Of a stretch of 64,000 bases of DNA, positions 31,697 to 41,510 are shown in pieces. The translations under genes and the position numbers were made by a program. How positions within the stretch are numbered: position 1 is the stretch's first letter; each line of letters begins with the position of its first letter. This DNA comes from Shewanella atlantica (lineage in GTDB: Bacteria; Pseudomonadota; Gammaproteobacteria; Enterobacterales; Shewanellaceae), in assembly GCF_003966265.1 (NCBI RefSeq), contig NZ_RXNV01000001.1:558001-622000 (forward strand). The letters run 5' to 3'. The notes under the pieces were generated by a model. That model was not told the DNA's origin, did not search any database, and saw only the letters and a list, made by a program, of their open reading frames with translations.

Positions 31697-33358
31697 ATGC
31701 TTTGCCAACTCAGTATCAATAACTTTGCCATCGTCCGCTTTCTGGAGCTTGACTTCAAACCCGGAATGACGAGTATCACTGGCGAAACGGGTGCGGGTAA
31801 GTCGATAGCCATTGATGCTTTAGGACTCTGCCTGGGTAACCGAGCCGATGCCAATACGCTCAGGCCTGGGGCGACCAAAGCTGAGTTTAGTGCCAGATTT
31901 TCTTTATGTGATGTGCCACTGGCAAAACGGTGGCTTGAAGATAATGACCTTGAATTGGATGATGAGTGTATCCTAAGGCGCACTATAGGCAGTGACGGCC
32001 GCTCCAGAGCTTACATAAATGGTAATCCAGTGCCATTAGCCCAAATTAAAAATCTTGGACAGCTGTTAATCGGGATCCACGGACAGCACGCTCACCATGC
32101 GATGTTAAAGAGTGAACACCAACTGACCCTACTCGACAGCTACGCCAACCATAGGCTATTACTGGAGTCTGTATCGAACAGTTTCCAACGGTGTAAGCTT
32201 ATCGAAAAAGAACTTAAAGCACTTCAGCAATCACAGCATGAACGCATAGCCAGGAAACAACTGCTTCAATATCAAGTTGAAGAGCTGAACGAATTTGCCC
32301 TATTGGATGGCGAATTTGAACAGATAGAAGCAGAGCATAAGAGACTGGCAAACGGTACAGCGCTGGTTGAAGCATGCCGTAATGAGTTGTTTATCCTGCA
32401 GGATAATGATCAAGGCAGTGTAGAGTCACTCATTAACGCAGGAATAGGTCAGGCTCAAGAGTTAGAAACCTATGATCCACAACTAAATAGTGTGGTTAAC
32501 ATGCTGAACGAGGCTTTGATCCAAGTGCAGGAAAGCAGTAGCGAACTGGAACGTTACCTTGATGGGCTGGAGCTCGACCCGGAGCACTTTTCCTTTCTCG
32601 AACAACGGCTCTCTAAAGTCATGCTCTTGTCTCGTAAACACCAAGTGACCCCTAATGAACTCTACACACACCACCAGGCTCTGGTCGGCGAGCTTACATC
32701 ACTCGATTCTGACGAGGAAGCACTCACTTCGCTTCAAGAGCAGGTAGATGCGAGTCGAGCCAGTTTCATCACTCATGCGAAAAAACTTAGCCTGAGCCGA
32801 GTCCGTTATGCCAAGGAACTTGATAAGAAAGTCACTCAATCTATACACGAATTGAGTATGCCGAAAGGAAAGTTCTGCATCTCAGTCAACTTCAATGAGT
32901 CCCATATCTCCCCTAACGGTTGTGACAGCATTGAGTTTTTGGTTACCACCAACCCAGGGCAACCATTACAACCAATATCTAAAGTCGCTTCGGGGGGCGA
33001 ACTATCACGCATAGGTCTGGGTATTCAGGTGATCACTGCCAAGAAAGTCTCTACACCTACCCTGATATTCGACGAAGTCGATGTGGGGATATCGGGCCCG
33101 ACCGCAGCAGTCGTAGGTAAAATGCTTCGTAGTTTAGGAGAATCGACTCAAGTACTGTGTGTGACTCACCTTCCGCAGGTTGCAGGTAAGGGCCATCAAC
33201 ATATGTTTGTCAATAAACAGAGTAGAGCCGGGAAAACAGAAACCTCTATGGTGCCATTGGATAAGACACAGCGCATAGAGGAGTTGGCTAGGTTACTGGG
33301 TGGCGATGTTATCACCAGTAATACACTGGCCAATGCAAAAGAACTTTTACACTCCTGA
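31697..33358 (+). CDS. recN: DNA repair protein RecN
   Basis: SMC-like ATPase for double-strand break repair. 553 residues: Walker A GETGAGKS at 29-36 after the typical LSINNFAIV start, two coiled-coil arms in the middle, then signature VASGGELSRIGLGI near 435, Walker B TLIFDEVDVGIS near 460 and the terminal CVTHLPQVA motif. Good ribosome site (AAAAAGGAT). SOS control is expected from the two LexA boxes. Confidence 0.98.
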   Translation: MLCQLSINNFAIVRFLELDFKPGMTSITGETGAGKSIAIDALGLCLGNRADANTLRPGATKAEFSARFSLCDVPLAKRWLEDNDLELDDECILRRTIGSDGRSRAYINGNPVPLAQIKNLGQLLIGIHGQHAHHAMLKSEHQLTLLDSYANHRLLLESVSNSFQRCKLIEKELKALQQSQHERIARKQLLQYQVEELNEFALLDGEFEQIEAEHKRLANGTALVEACRNELFILQDNDQGSVESLINAGIGQAQELETYDPQLNSVVNMLNEALIQVQESSSELERYLDGLELDPEHFSFLEQRLSKVMLLSRKHQVTPNELYTHHQALVGELTSLDSDEEALTSLQEQVDASRASFITHAKKLSLSRVRYAKELDKKVTQSIHELSMPKGKFCISVNFNESHISPNGCDSIEFLVTTNPGQPLQPISKVASGGELSRIGLGIQVITAKKVSTPTLIFDEVDVGISGPTAAVVGKMLRSLGESTQVLCVTHLPQVAGKGHQHMFVNKQSRAGKTETSMVPLDKTQRIEELARLLGGDVITSNTLANAKELLHS

Positions 33359-33391
33359 GATCTATACGGCTCTTCAGGTATCAAAAGCAGT

Positions 33392-33416
33392 TGTGGCACT
33401 CACGTCGAGTGCCACA
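33392..33416. terminator. Strong hairpin between convergent recN and pgpA
   Basis: Ten-base stem TGTGGCACTC / GAGTGCCACA with a five-base loop, 33 bases past recN and 22 bases past pgpA. No T run on either side, so it may be a barrier or a 3'-end stabiliser. Confidence 0.45.
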
Positions 33417-33437
33417 GTATCGAAAGCATAAAAGAGT

Positions 33438-33932
33438 CTAAGCCAAATAGTAGGCCAAAGCCTGCAGGCAAGCTAAGGCAAAAATACCCGCAAGCACATC
33501 ATCTATCATGATACCAAAGCCACCTTTCACCTTGGCATCCAGCCAGCGAATGGGCCAGGGCTTTATGATATCGAAGAAACGAAACAGGCCGAATCCAACA
33601 AGTAACCAAATCCAACCGGCTGGCGCCGCAATCATAGTGATCAGCAGACCGGCAACTTCATCCCAGACAATGGCGCCGTGGTCATGTACGCCCATATCTT
33701 TGGCGGCCTTGTCACAGATATAAAAACCGGCAATCACACTCAAGAGGGTGAGTGCCAGATACCAAGGCAAACTCAGGGGAGCCATGAGTAGGTATAAGGG
33801 AATCGCAGCTAAGGTGCCAAAAGTACCTGGTGCCTTAGCCGCCAGGCCGGATCCAAAACCTAAAGCTAAAAAGTGAACGGGATTAGCCAGTGAAAGGCGA
33901 GTCAATGCTTCATCTTTGGAGAATATATTCAT
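33438..33932 (-). CDS. pgpA: Phosphatidylglycerophosphatase A
   Basis: Membrane phosphatase making phosphatidylglycerol from PGP. 164 residues with four hydrophobic segments; conserved GFGSGLAAKAPGTFGTLAA near 26-45, HDHGAIVWDEVAG near 85 and the RFFDIIKPWPIRWLD motif. Its start overlaps the thiL stop by one base. Convergent with recN. Confidence 0.96.
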   Translation of the reverse strand: MNIFSKDEALTRLSLANPVHFLALGFGSGLAAKAPGTFGTLAAIPLYLLMAPLSLPWYLALTLLSVIAGFYICDKAAKDMGVHDHGAIVWDEVAGLLITMIAAPAGWIWLLVGFGLFRFFDIIKPWPIRWLDAKVKGGFGIMIDDVLAGIFALACLQALAYYLA

Positions 33933-34891
33933 CAGGAAAAATGCTCGAAACCTAGGTTATTCGGTATAAAACGCTCTCCATCGCGAATTAACTTTACGCA
34001 ATCACCCGTAGTGATCTGCCCTATTTGAGTAAACTGAACTCCGGCATTGGCCAAGGCCGTCTCGAGCGCTCCCTTCTGCGCTTCCGGAACACTAAACAGT
34101 AACTCGTAATCTTCTCCGCCCATTAAAGCGTAGTTTAATGCTTCATCCATCGACACAGACTCAGTCACCGCACTCGATATAGGCAAGCGGTTAACATCAA
34201 TCACGGCGCCAACTTGAGAGCATTTAAGCATATGTTTAATGTCAGATGCCAAACCATCGGAAAGATCGATGGCACTGGATGCTAGCCCTCTTAATGACTG
34301 ACCCGCCAACACACGAGGTGTGGGGTAATAATGCCGGTTAATCAGGTATTCATGGTGCTCTGGATCGACTTGTCGTTTACCACGGATCACATCGAGTCCT
34401 AGGGCTGAATCGCCAATGGTACCAGTAACGTAGATCCAATCACCATTTTTGGCACCACTACGCTTTAACGCTTTTCCCGTAGGTACCTGACCATTTATCG
34501 TGATAGTAATTGAGCGAGGTCCGCGAGTCGTATCGCCACCAATTAATGCCACACCATAATACTCGGCGGCATCGAACAAGCCTGAGCTAAACTCCGTCAA
34601 CCACTGTTCATTCACATCGGGGAGCGTTAATGCCAATGTCATCCAGGCAGGTTCTGCCCCCATGGAGGCTAGGTCGGAAAGGTTGACTGCCAGTGATTTG
34701 TATCCCAGAGCCTGAGGTGGAATATCGGGATAAAAGTGGACATTCTCAACCAAGGTATCACAAGATATCGCGATCGATTTATTCAATGCAGGCTGAACCA
34801 GCGCGCAATCATCACCTATGCTTAGCTCTACATCACGGCGCGAGAGAGAACGATTGGTAAAGAAGTTTTCTATTAATTGGAATTCTTTCAC
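33932..34891 (-). CDS. thiL: Thiamine-monophosphate kinase
   Basis: ATP-dependent phosphorylation of thiamine monophosphate to the active diphosphate. 319 residues; the N-terminal block SIGDDCALV, VENVHFYP near 50, YKSLAVNLSDLASMGAEP near 64 and GGDTTRGP near 117 are the AIR-synthase-like signature. It follows nusB across a terminator, so it is probably served by read-through or its own promoter. Confidence 0.97.
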   Translation of the reverse strand: MKEFQLIENFFTNRSLSRRDVELSIGDDCALVQPALNKSIAISCDTLVENVHFYPDIPPQALGYKSLAVNLSDLASMGAEPAWMTLALTLPDVNEQWLTEFSSGLFDAAEYYGVALIGGDTTRGPRSITITINGQVPTGKALKRSGAKNGDWIYVTGTIGDSALGLDVIRGKRQVDPEHHEYLINRHYYPTPRVLAGQSLRGLASSAIDLSDGLASDIKHMLKCSQVGAVIDVNRLPISSAVTESVSMDEALNYALMGGEDYELLFSVPEAQKGALETALANAGVQFTQIGQITTGDCVKLIRDGERFIPNNLGFEHFS

Positions 34892-34970
34892 GGTAATAGG
34901 AACCCGTTAGATATTTGAGGTGAGTTAAAGAGAGTCGACAAGATCATTACAAACGAAAAATAGAATGAAC

Positions 34971-34999
34971 AAAAAAAACGGCATCCTGAGATGCCGTTA
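34971..34999 (-). terminator. Intrinsic terminator of nusB
   Basis: Minus-strand stem AACGGCATC / GATGCCGTT with a four-base loop, followed by eight T; starts 8 bases past the nusB stop. Confidence 0.9.
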
Positions 35000-35006
35000 T
35001 CTTGTA

Positions 35007-35411
35007 TTACTTACGACCGACAATCTTGTCGAGAATACCGTTTACAAACTTATGGCCATCTTCTGCACCAAAAGCCTTTGCCAGTTCAATAGCCTCGTTG
35101 ATCGCAACCTTATAAGGCACATCCTTGCGAAATGTGAGTTCATAAGTAGCGAGTCTCAATACGGCTTTCTCAATAGGAGACACCTCATCAAATGGGCGCT
35201 CCACATGAGGAGTGATAAGCTCGTCTAACTGAGACTGTTTAGTTGTGGTACCTGTTAGCAGCTCACGAAAGTAAGCAACATCAACACCATCAACTTTTTG
35301 CTCAGTGAGAAACTCATGTTCCACATCGGCAACATTATTTCCGCTTAACTGCCAAGAGTAAATAGCTTGAACGGCTAAACGACGGGCCTTACGGCGCTCA
35401 GAAGGCTTCAT
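35007..35411 (-). CDS. nusB: Transcription antitermination protein NusB
   Basis: Binds boxA RNA with NusE (S10) in rRNA antitermination. 134 residues, all-helical; [20 protein letters not shown] at the N-terminus, then [15 protein letters not shown] near 84 and [30 protein letters not shown] near the end. Eight bases after ribH, the usual coupling. Confidence 0.98.
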   Translation of the reverse strand: MKPSERRKARRLAVQAIYSWQLSGNNVADVEHEFLTEQKVDGVDVAYFRELLTGTTTKQSQLDELITPHVERPFDEVSPIEKAVLRLATYELTFRKDVPYKVAINEAIELAKAFGAEDGHKFVNGILDKIVGRK

Positions 35412-35419
35412 TTTTATTC

Positions 35420-35902
35420 CTAATCTTGCAACTGCTGTTCTAGTTCTTGCAGTACATTAACCATTTCAAGCAGGCCAAGTGCAGCTTCGCCGCCCTTATT
35501 ACCCGCTTTAGTACCAGAGCGCTCAATTGCCTGCTCTATGGTATCGGTAGTCAACACACCGAATGAAACAGGAAGATCAAACTCAAGTGCGATTTGAGCT
35601 AAACCTTTGTTACATTCACCTGCAACAAAATCAAAATGTGGCGTACCGCCACGGATAACTGCACCGAGTGCAATGATCCCATCAAATTTACCGCTGGCAG
35701 CTACACGACGCGCCGCAAGTGGTAACTCAACCGCTCCGGGAACACGTACTACTGTGATATTATCATCAGAGACTTGACCGAAACGTTTAAGTGTATCAAC
35801 CGCACCTTCAAGCAGGCTTTCAACAACAAAGCTATTGAAGCGTGAAACTACGATAGCGATTTTGGCGTTTTTCGACTCGATATTACCTTGAACTACGTTC
35901 AT
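35420..35902 (-). CDS. ribH: 6,7-dimethyl-8-ribityllumazine synthase
   Basis: Penultimate step of riboflavin synthesis. 160 residues. Substrate-binding features: VSRFNSFV near 19-26, [13 protein letters not shown] near 52, [16 protein letters not shown] near 80-95 with the catalytic His, and [25 protein letters not shown]. Called ribE in E. coli naming. Confidence 0.98.
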   Translation of the reverse strand: MNVVQGNIESKNAKIAIVVSRFNSFVVESLLEGAVDTLKRFGQVSDDNITVVRVPGAVELPLAARRVAASGKFDGIIALGAVIRGGTPHFDFVAGECNKGLAQIALEFDLPVSFGVLTTDTIEQAIERSGTKAGNKGGEAALGLLEMVNVLQELEQQLQD

Positions 35903-36079
35903 TTATCTTACCTAAATTAGCTTATTTACCCAGCACGGGCGCGGAAGAGGCGGTATGATAGCACAGCCCCCAGCGTTGATCCCCATGCAATTCATCAGAA
36001 TTGATTAATTTTTCTTATCAACGACTCCACCCAACACTATTTTTCGTTTGAAAAACAGTTTCAGGTAGAACCAATCATT

Positions 36080-37183
36080 TTACTCGGCGATATAGCCTGT
36101 GACTTCTAAACCGAATCCGGAAAGTGAATGATAACGCTTTGGCGAGCTTAATAACCGCATCTTTGTCACACCGACATTAGCAAGGATCTGTGAACCGACC
36201 CCGACCTGACGAGAAGTCCCGTGCCATTGAGCAGGTGCGACCGCTTGACCGCTATCTTCCAGTTCAAATGTTTTTACTTTCGCCAGGATGTCACTGCTAT
36301 GTTCCTGATGACCCAGTAACACCAATACACCTCCGTCATCGGCGATGCGCTTCATTGCCTTTTCGAGTGGCCAGCTACGCTGTTGATCGCGTTCTGAATG
36401 CAACAGATCATTGAAGGTGTTTTGTAGATGTACTCTTACCAACACATCCTCTTTGACCTCACCTTTAATCAGCACGTAATGCAGCTGGTTATCTATGGTG
36501 TCTCTGAAGGTCAGCATATCGAACTCACCGAAACGAGTTGGCAACTTACACTGCGCTTCGCGCACAACACTGGTCTCTTTGGTGTTTCGATATTCGATCA
36601 AATCGGCAATGGTACCCATTTTAAGACCATGCTTTTCGGCGAAGATCTCCAGATCCGGACGACGAGCCATAGTGCCGTCATCATTAAGGATCTCAACGAT
36701 TACCGCAGAGGGCTCCGAGCCTGCCAAACGTGCTAAATCACAGCCGGCTTCTGTATGGCCGGCACGTATAAGCACGCCGCCCTCTTGCGCCATCAATGGG
36801 AATATATGACCCGGCTGAACAATGTCCGTAGGTTTCGCATCTTTAGCAACGGCAGCTTTTACAGTCACCGCTCTATCTTGAGCAGAAATTCCCGTCGTAA
36901 CACCTTCGGCAGCTTCGATAGAGACAGTAAAGTTAGTCGAAAATTGAGCATTGTTGTTCGTTACCATCAAGGGTAAGTTCAACTGCTGACAACGTGACTT
37001 GGTTAAAGTCTGACAGATCAAACCGCGGCCATAGGTCGCCATAAAGTTAACAGCTTCTGGCGTCACCATGTCGGCAGCCATGATCAAGTCACCTTCGTTT
37101 TCTCTATCTTCATCGTCCATCAAGATAACCATTTTGCCGAGGCGAATATCTTCGATGATCTCTTCTATACTGTGTAACGACAT
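36080..37183 (-). CDS. ribBA: DHBP synthase with degenerate GTP cyclohydrolase II domain (RibBA-type)
   Basis: 367 residues. The N-terminal half (about 1-200) is a complete 3,4-dihydroxy-2-butanone 4-phosphate synthase: [12 protein letters not shown] near 22-33 and [13 protein letters not shown] near 143. The C-terminal half has the GTP cyclohydrolase II fold, but the zinc segment that should read like C-x10-C-x-C is replaced by a cysteine-free stretch ([16 protein letters not shown] near 251-266). The second activity is therefore probably lost, and a separate RibA should exist elsewhere in the genome. It sits between ribE and ribH; no FMN riboswitch-like element was seen ahead of it. Confidence 0.93.
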   Translation of the reverse strand: MSLHSIEEIIEDIRLGKMVILMDDEDRENEGDLIMAADMVTPEAVNFMATYGRGLICQTLTKSRCQQLNLPLMVTNNNAQFSTNFTVSIEAAEGVTTGISAQDRAVTVKAAVAKDAKPTDIVQPGHIFPLMAQEGGVLIRAGHTEAGCDLARLAGSEPSAVIVEILNDDGTMARRPDLEIFAEKHGLKMGTIADLIEYRNTKETSVVREAQCKLPTRFGEFDMLTFRDTIDNQLHYVLIKGEVKEDVLVRVHLQNTFNDLLHSERDQQRSWPLEKAMKRIADDGGVLVLLGHQEHSSDILAKVKTFELEDSGQAVAPAQWHGTSRQVGVGSQILANVGVTKMRLLSSPKRYHSLSGFGLEVTGYIAE

Positions 37184-37292
37184 TGTAAGGCCTTAATTTT
37201 TATTGTAACGATTCCCTATTCAGCAATAGAAATAGCTGAATAGATATATTTTAGTAATAATTTAATCTTCTATTTACAGGTTTTGCCAGTGT

Positions 37293-37955
37293 TTAACGCA
37301 AAAAACCTGAGCGAGCTAACAGATCCATAGTCACATTGGACTCCGGCGCTTCGGCCGTATCGCTTGAGTAAGTCATTAATCTTTCTAAGTGACGTGCAAT
37401 CAGATCCACTTCGATGTTCACAGTGTCGCCCGCCTTCAGTTCTACCAGGGTCGTTTCACCTGCGGTGTGAGGCACTATGGTTAATCTAAAGCGATTATCG
37501 ATCACTTCATTGACGGTAAGACTGACACCGTCAATAGTGATCGAACCTTTATGAGCAATATAGCGGGCTAAGATTGAAGGTGCTGTAAGCCAAAACTCAA
37601 TAGCCTTACCTCGAAATTGCCTGTCATCGACCGAAGCAATGCCGTCTACGTGACCACTGACCATGTGACCACCAAGACGAGTCGTCGGGGTCACCGCTTT
37701 TTCCAGGTTGACCTTAGTGCCGACCTGATACTTGGCAAATCCTGTTAAATTCACAGTTTCAGCTGATATGTCAGCAACATAACCATCACTAAGGCATTCA
37801 ACAACCGTGAGGCAAACACCGTTGGTAGCAATACTGTCACCTAAACGTACGTCGCCTAAATCGAGTTTACCACTGGCAACGTTTAAGCGAATGTCATCAC
37901 CTAAACGTTCAATTTTTCTCAGTGTACCGACTGACTCTATGATCCCAGTAAACAT
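37293..37955 (-). CDS. ribE: Riboflavin synthase alpha chain
   Basis: Dismutates two dimethylribityllumazines to riboflavin. 220 residues with two tandem lumazine-binding barrels: MFTGIIESVGTL opens the first, with its SIATNGVCLTV block near 44; GGHMVSGHVDG near 95-105 and SITIDGVSLTVNEV near 143 belong to the junction and second barrel. Four bases after ribD. Named ribC in E. coli. Confidence 0.97.
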   Translation of the reverse strand: MFTGIIESVGTLRKIERLGDDIRLNVASGKLDLGDVRLGDSIATNGVCLTVVECLSDGYVADISAETVNLTGFAKYQVGTKVNLEKAVTPTTRLGGHMVSGHVDGIASVDDRQFRGKAIEFWLTAPSILARYIAHKGSITIDGVSLTVNEVIDNRFRLTIVPHTAGETTLVELKAGDTVNIEVDLIARHLERLMTYSSDTAEAPESNVTMDLLARSGFLR

Positions 37956-37959
37956 GAAC

Positions 37960-39084
37960 TTATGACCTTATTTTTAACGTTAAACGGGTATCTTTACCCA
38001 ATTTACGCTCATCAATTAACTCGACGGCAGGAATGTCAGCCATCGCTTCATAGCCGGGCAGTGAGATTAGATTACGCCCAGCCGACCCTAATATTTTCAT
38101 CGCTTGATATAACACCAGCTCATCTCCATGGCCTTGCTCGATTACACTCCCTGCCAGAGTTGCACCGGCTTCGACAAGAACAGAATTACATGATTGACCA
38201 AGATGTTTGAACAGGAGCGACAGATCGACACGGCCACAATCATCGGCGGGTAACTTGAGATGAGATACATGATCAGGCCAGGCCGTTTGTTCTTCAATGG
38301 GATATTCACTGCAAGAGACAAGCAAGATGGGGCTATTGACGGAAAAAAGTTTAAACCCCTTGGTTAACCTTGCTCTACTGTCCAGTATCACTCGAAGTGG
38401 TTGGTGGATCTCACTCGGGGCGAGTTCATCGGCCAGCACACCTAGCTCACTATGGCGCACATTCAGCGATGGGTCATCGGCAAGGACAGTCTCGATACCT
38501 GTAACCAAGGCGCAATGCCTGGCTCTTAAACGCTGTACATCGCGTCTGGCCTCACTGCCCGTTATCCACTTGGAGACACCATTGTTAAGTGCCGTCTTGC
38601 CATCTAAGCTGGAGGCTAACTTAACCGTGACCTTGGGCAGTTCAATGCGCATACGCTTCATAAAGCCCGGATTGATATCGCCAGCCTCATTACTCAGCAA
38701 GCCGACGTCGACCTGGATGCCGGCATCCGTGAGCATCTTGATCCCACGGCCACTAACCTGAGGGTTTGGATCTTCAATAGCCACAACTACACGTTCGACA
38801 CCGGCTTTTATCAAGGCTTCTGCGCATGGCGGAGTACGGCCATGATGACTGCATGGCTCGAGCGTTACATAGGCCGTAGCACCTCTGGCATTGTTGCTCG
38901 CCATAGCTAATGCATACACTTCGGCATGAGGGCCACCCGCCCTAATATGAAATCCTTCGCCAATGATCTGGCCAGCTTTACTCACTACACAGCCAACACA
39001 AGGGTTAGGCCTGGTGGTGTATTGCCCTCTGCGCGCAAGTTTAATTGCGCGGCTCATCATTTCAATATCTTCTACAGACCACAT
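37960..39084 (-). CDS. ribD: Bifunctional riboflavin deaminase/reductase RibD
   Basis: Second and third steps of riboflavin synthesis. 374 residues from the chosen ATG. Deaminase domain with zinc ligands in GGPHAEVYAL near 48 and PCSHHGRTPPCAEALI near 75-90; reductase domain from about 145 (VKLASSLDGKTAL). The start is unclear: a 16-bp tandem duplication covers it, no clear ribosome site precedes the ATG at 39084, and TTG at 39093 or MM codons further in are alternatives. Confidence 0.95.
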   Translation of the reverse strand: MWSVEDIEMMSRAIKLARRGQYTTRPNPCVGCVVSKAGQIIGEGFHIRAGGPHAEVYALAMASNNARGATAYVTLEPCSHHGRTPPCAEALIKAGVERVVVAIEDPNPQVSGRGIKMLTDAGIQVDVGLLSNEAGDINPGFMKRMRIELPKVTVKLASSLDGKTALNNGVSKWITGSEARRDVQRLRARHCALVTGIETVLADDPSLNVRHSELGVLADELAPSEIHQPLRVILDSRARLTKGFKLFSVNSPILLVSCSEYPIEEQTAWPDHVSHLKLPADDCGRVDLSLLFKHLGQSCNSVLVEAGATLAGSVIEQGHGDELVLYQAMKILGSAGRNLISLPGYEAMADIPAVELIDERKLGKDTRLTLKIRS

Positions 39085-39109
39085 ATTATTCAAACCACAT
39101 ATTATTCAG
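39078..39109. repeat. 16-bp tandem duplication over the ribD start
   Basis: ACCACATATTATTCAA followed at once by the same unit with one change at its last base. It duplicates the ATGTGG start context; the extra upstream ATG opens only a four-codon frame ending in TAA. Confidence 0.9.
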
Positions 39110-39148
39110 AGCAGGTAGCTATTGATGCTATTCACACCCTAATACCAT

Positions 39149-39598
39149 TTATTTTTGCAGTTTAGCGATAGCATCACCGAATTCGGACACATCTTCAAAT
39201 GCACGATAGACTGAGGCAAAACGAATATAGGCCACCTTATCCAGGTTAACCAACTGGTCCATCATCAGATTACCGATCATTTCCGACTTAACTTCACGCT
39301 CGCCCGTTGCACGTAAGGTAGATTTAATTTTAGTCAGCGCCTGCTCAATTTGATCCATCGACACAGGGCGTTTCTCAACGGCCCTTAACATACCGCCTCT
39401 GAGTTTCTCTTCATCGAATGGTTGACGGCTGCCATCTTGCTTGACGACCCGAGGCATGACAAGTTCGGCCCCTTCAAATGTGGTGAATCTCTCATGACAT
39501 TCGGCGCATTCACGGCGACGCCTGACTTGATGACCATCAGCCACCAAACGTGAATCGATCACTTTAGTATCTGTTGCGCTGCAAAATGGGCAATGCAT
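39149..39598 (-). CDS. nrdR: Transcriptional repressor NrdR
   Basis: Nucleotide-sensing repressor of ribonucleotide reductase genes. 149 residues: zinc ribbon with CPFC at 3-6 and CAEC near 31-34, then an ATP-cone domain starting [16 protein letters not shown] near 52. First gene of the nrdR-rib cluster, a common gammaproteobacterial order. Confidence 0.98.
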   Translation of the reverse strand: MHCPFCSATDTKVIDSRLVADGHQVRRRRECAECHERFTTFEGAELVMPRVVKQDGSRQPFDEEKLRGGMLRAVEKRPVSMDQIEQALTKIKSTLRATGEREVKSEMIGNLMMDQLVNLDKVAYIRFASVYRAFEDVSEFGDAIAKLQK

Positions 39599-39699
39599 AG
39601 AGCCTCCGAAGAAGTTAAAAATGGGAATGACTGTTTAGAGGATTTTCTCTACCAGGCCGTCAGGAGCAGAGTTCACAGATGATACCTTTACTCCTGACA

Positions 39700-39728
39700 C
39701 AAAAATGGCCGCTAAAAAGCGGCCATTG
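39700..39728 (-). terminator. Intrinsic terminator of glyA
   Basis: Nine-base stem ATGGCCGCT / AGCGGCCAT with a four-base loop, followed by five T on the minus strand, about 28 bases past glyA. Confidence 0.9.
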
Positions 39729-39754
39729 GAGTTTACCTGATTTAGCCTACAAGG

Positions 39755-41011
39755 TTAACCGTAAACAGGGAACCTGGCGCACAATTCAAGCACCTGATTC
39801 TTAACACGCTCAATCGTGCCTTGATCTGTGATGTCATCCAGCACATCACACATCCAGTTAGTCAACTCAACCGACTGCTCCTCTTTGAAACCACGACGCG
39901 TGATTGCCGGAGAACCGATACGAAGACCAGAGGTGACAAATGGTGAGCGTGGGTCATTAGGAACAGAGTTCTTATTAACCGTAATATTTGCATGACCCAG
40001 AGCCGCATCGGCGTCTTTACCTGTGATATCTTTACTGATCAAATCAAGCAAAAACAGATGGTTGTCCGTACCACCGGAAACGACATCATAGCCTCGTTCG
40101 ATAAACGTCTTAGCCATGGCCTTCGCATTCACAACCACTTGCTCCTGATAAGCAGTAAATTCAGGCTCGAGTGCTTCTTTAAATGCAACGGCTTTAGCCG
40201 CGATAACGTGCATCAAAGGGCCGCCCTGACCACCAGGGAAAACCGCGGAATTAAGCTTTTTATAAACAGCTTCATCGTCGCAAGCGGATAGGATCAAACC
40301 ACCACGTGGACCCGCTAGCGTCTTATGGGTTGTCGTAGTTACAACGTGAGCGTGCGGGAGTGGATTCGGGTAGATGCCGGCAGCAACCAGACCTGCAACG
40401 TGAGCCATATCTACAAACAGGTAAGCCCCTACTTTATCAGCGATTTCACGGAACTTGCCCCAGTCGATGATACCTGAATAAGCACTGAAACCTGCGATGA
40501 TCATCTTAGGCTTATGCTCAACGGCAAGACGCTCAACTTCGGCGTAATCAATCTTGCCAGTCGTTTCATCAATCCCGTACTGAACGGCGTTATACAGTTT
40601 TCCGGAAAAACTCACGTGTGAACCATGAGTTAAGTGACCACCATGAGCTAAGCTCATGCCCAATACCGTATCGCCGCCTTGAAGCAGTGCCATAAATACG
40701 GCTGAGTTAGCCTGAGAACCTGAGTGAGGCTGTACGTTGGCATAAGTAGCACCAAATAGCTCTTTGGCACGAGAAATCGCGAGCTCTTCTGCGATATCAA
40801 CGTGTTCACAGCCACCGTAATAACGCTTACCCGGATAACCTTCGGCGTATTTATTGGTTAGCTGAGAACCTTGAGCTTCCAGAACACGTGGACTGGTGTA
40901 GTTTTCTGAAGCGATAAGTTCGATGTGCTCTTCCTGACGACGAGTTTCATCTTCAATCGCTTGAAACAGTTGTGGATCAAAGTCCGCGATATTCATATCT
41001 TTTTTCAGCAT
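39755..41011 (-). CDS. glyA: Serine hydroxymethyltransferase
   Basis: PLP enzyme interconverting serine and glycine while charging tetrahydrofolate with one-carbon units. 418 residues. [19 protein letters not shown] near 33, the PLP lysine in [16 protein letters not shown] near 230, and [16 protein letters not shown] near 337 are signatures. I chose the ATG at 41011, which has GGAGTG at good spacing; a GTG three codons earlier is less likely. Divergent from ettA. Confidence 0.98.
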   Translation of the reverse strand: MLKKDMNIADFDPQLFQAIEDETRRQEEHIELIASENYTSPRVLEAQGSQLTNKYAEGYPGKRYYGGCEHVDIAEELAISRAKELFGATYANVQPHSGSQANSAVFMALLQGGDTVLGMSLAHGGHLTHGSHVSFSGKLYNAVQYGIDETTGKIDYAEVERLAVEHKPKMIIAGFSAYSGIIDWGKFREIADKVGAYLFVDMAHVAGLVAAGIYPNPLPHAHVVTTTTHKTLAGPRGGLILSACDDEAVYKKLNSAVFPGGQGGPLMHVIAAKAVAFKEALEPEFTAYQEQVVVNAKAMAKTFIERGYDVVSGGTDNHLFLLDLISKDITGKDADAALGHANITVNKNSVPNDPRSPFVTSGLRIGSPAITRRGFKEEQSVELTNWMCDVLDDITDQGTIERVKNQVLELCARFPVYG

Positions 41012-41510
41012 TAAAATCACTCCAGCTGTAAATTCTTATAGTAGGGTTGCGCGGTATTCTACAGCGCAATTGATCACAATCCCAGCATTTAGAACATGAA
41101 ATTCCTTGCTATTCGTTGTGAGCAGTGCTCACAAACAGACGCAAGCCTACGGATTTTGCCATTGAGTGACTGTTTTCTCAGTTTTATTCGAGATTTTAAA
41201 TCAAACTCATTGGTTTGAGGACAATTCCAGAAAACACTTTTTCATTTTCAACCTTAGTTTAACTCCAGTTCCACTCACCCCAACCTCTTCCAAAGGTACA
41301 CTTTCGTCTACTTATGACTCAATTCTCTCTCAAACAGGAGAACAAGCATCGAACTCTCCATTTCATCGACTCCAGTTGATTAACATCACATCAGGCAATG
41401 ATAAATGGGTAAATGTACCGATGACGGTTCAATCTATGAATATCAGATTTATGTTCACTCTCGATTCGAGTAGAATTAACCCAATTCTTCTATCGGATAA
41501 GATAAAAAAT
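41012..41510. other. Long divergent region between glyA and ettA
   Basis: 499 bases. The ettA frame stays open for 115 codons upstream of the true start, but the translation there is unlike any ABC-F protein and lacks a ribosome site, so I treat it as non-coding. It holds the glyA promoter side with a perfect palindrome at 41116-41134 (listed separately), then AT-rich sequence. Confidence 0.6.
41116..41134. promoter_or_regulatory. Perfect 19-base palindrome upstream of glyA, possible operator
   Basis: TTGTGAGCA-G-TGCTCACAA, with nine-base arms, 105-123 bases upstream of the glyA start. The shape is that of a LacI-family operator, but it does not match the PurR or MetR sites known for E. coli glyA. 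Confidence 0.5.

Noticed and set aside
35903..36079. FMN riboswitch ahead of the riboflavin genes
   Set aside because: I looked for the conserved RFN core in this gap, in 37184-37292 and upstream of ribD, and did not find it.
41166..41510. N-terminal extension of EttA
   Set aside because: The downstream start gives exactly the family length; the extension has no similarity and no ribosome site.
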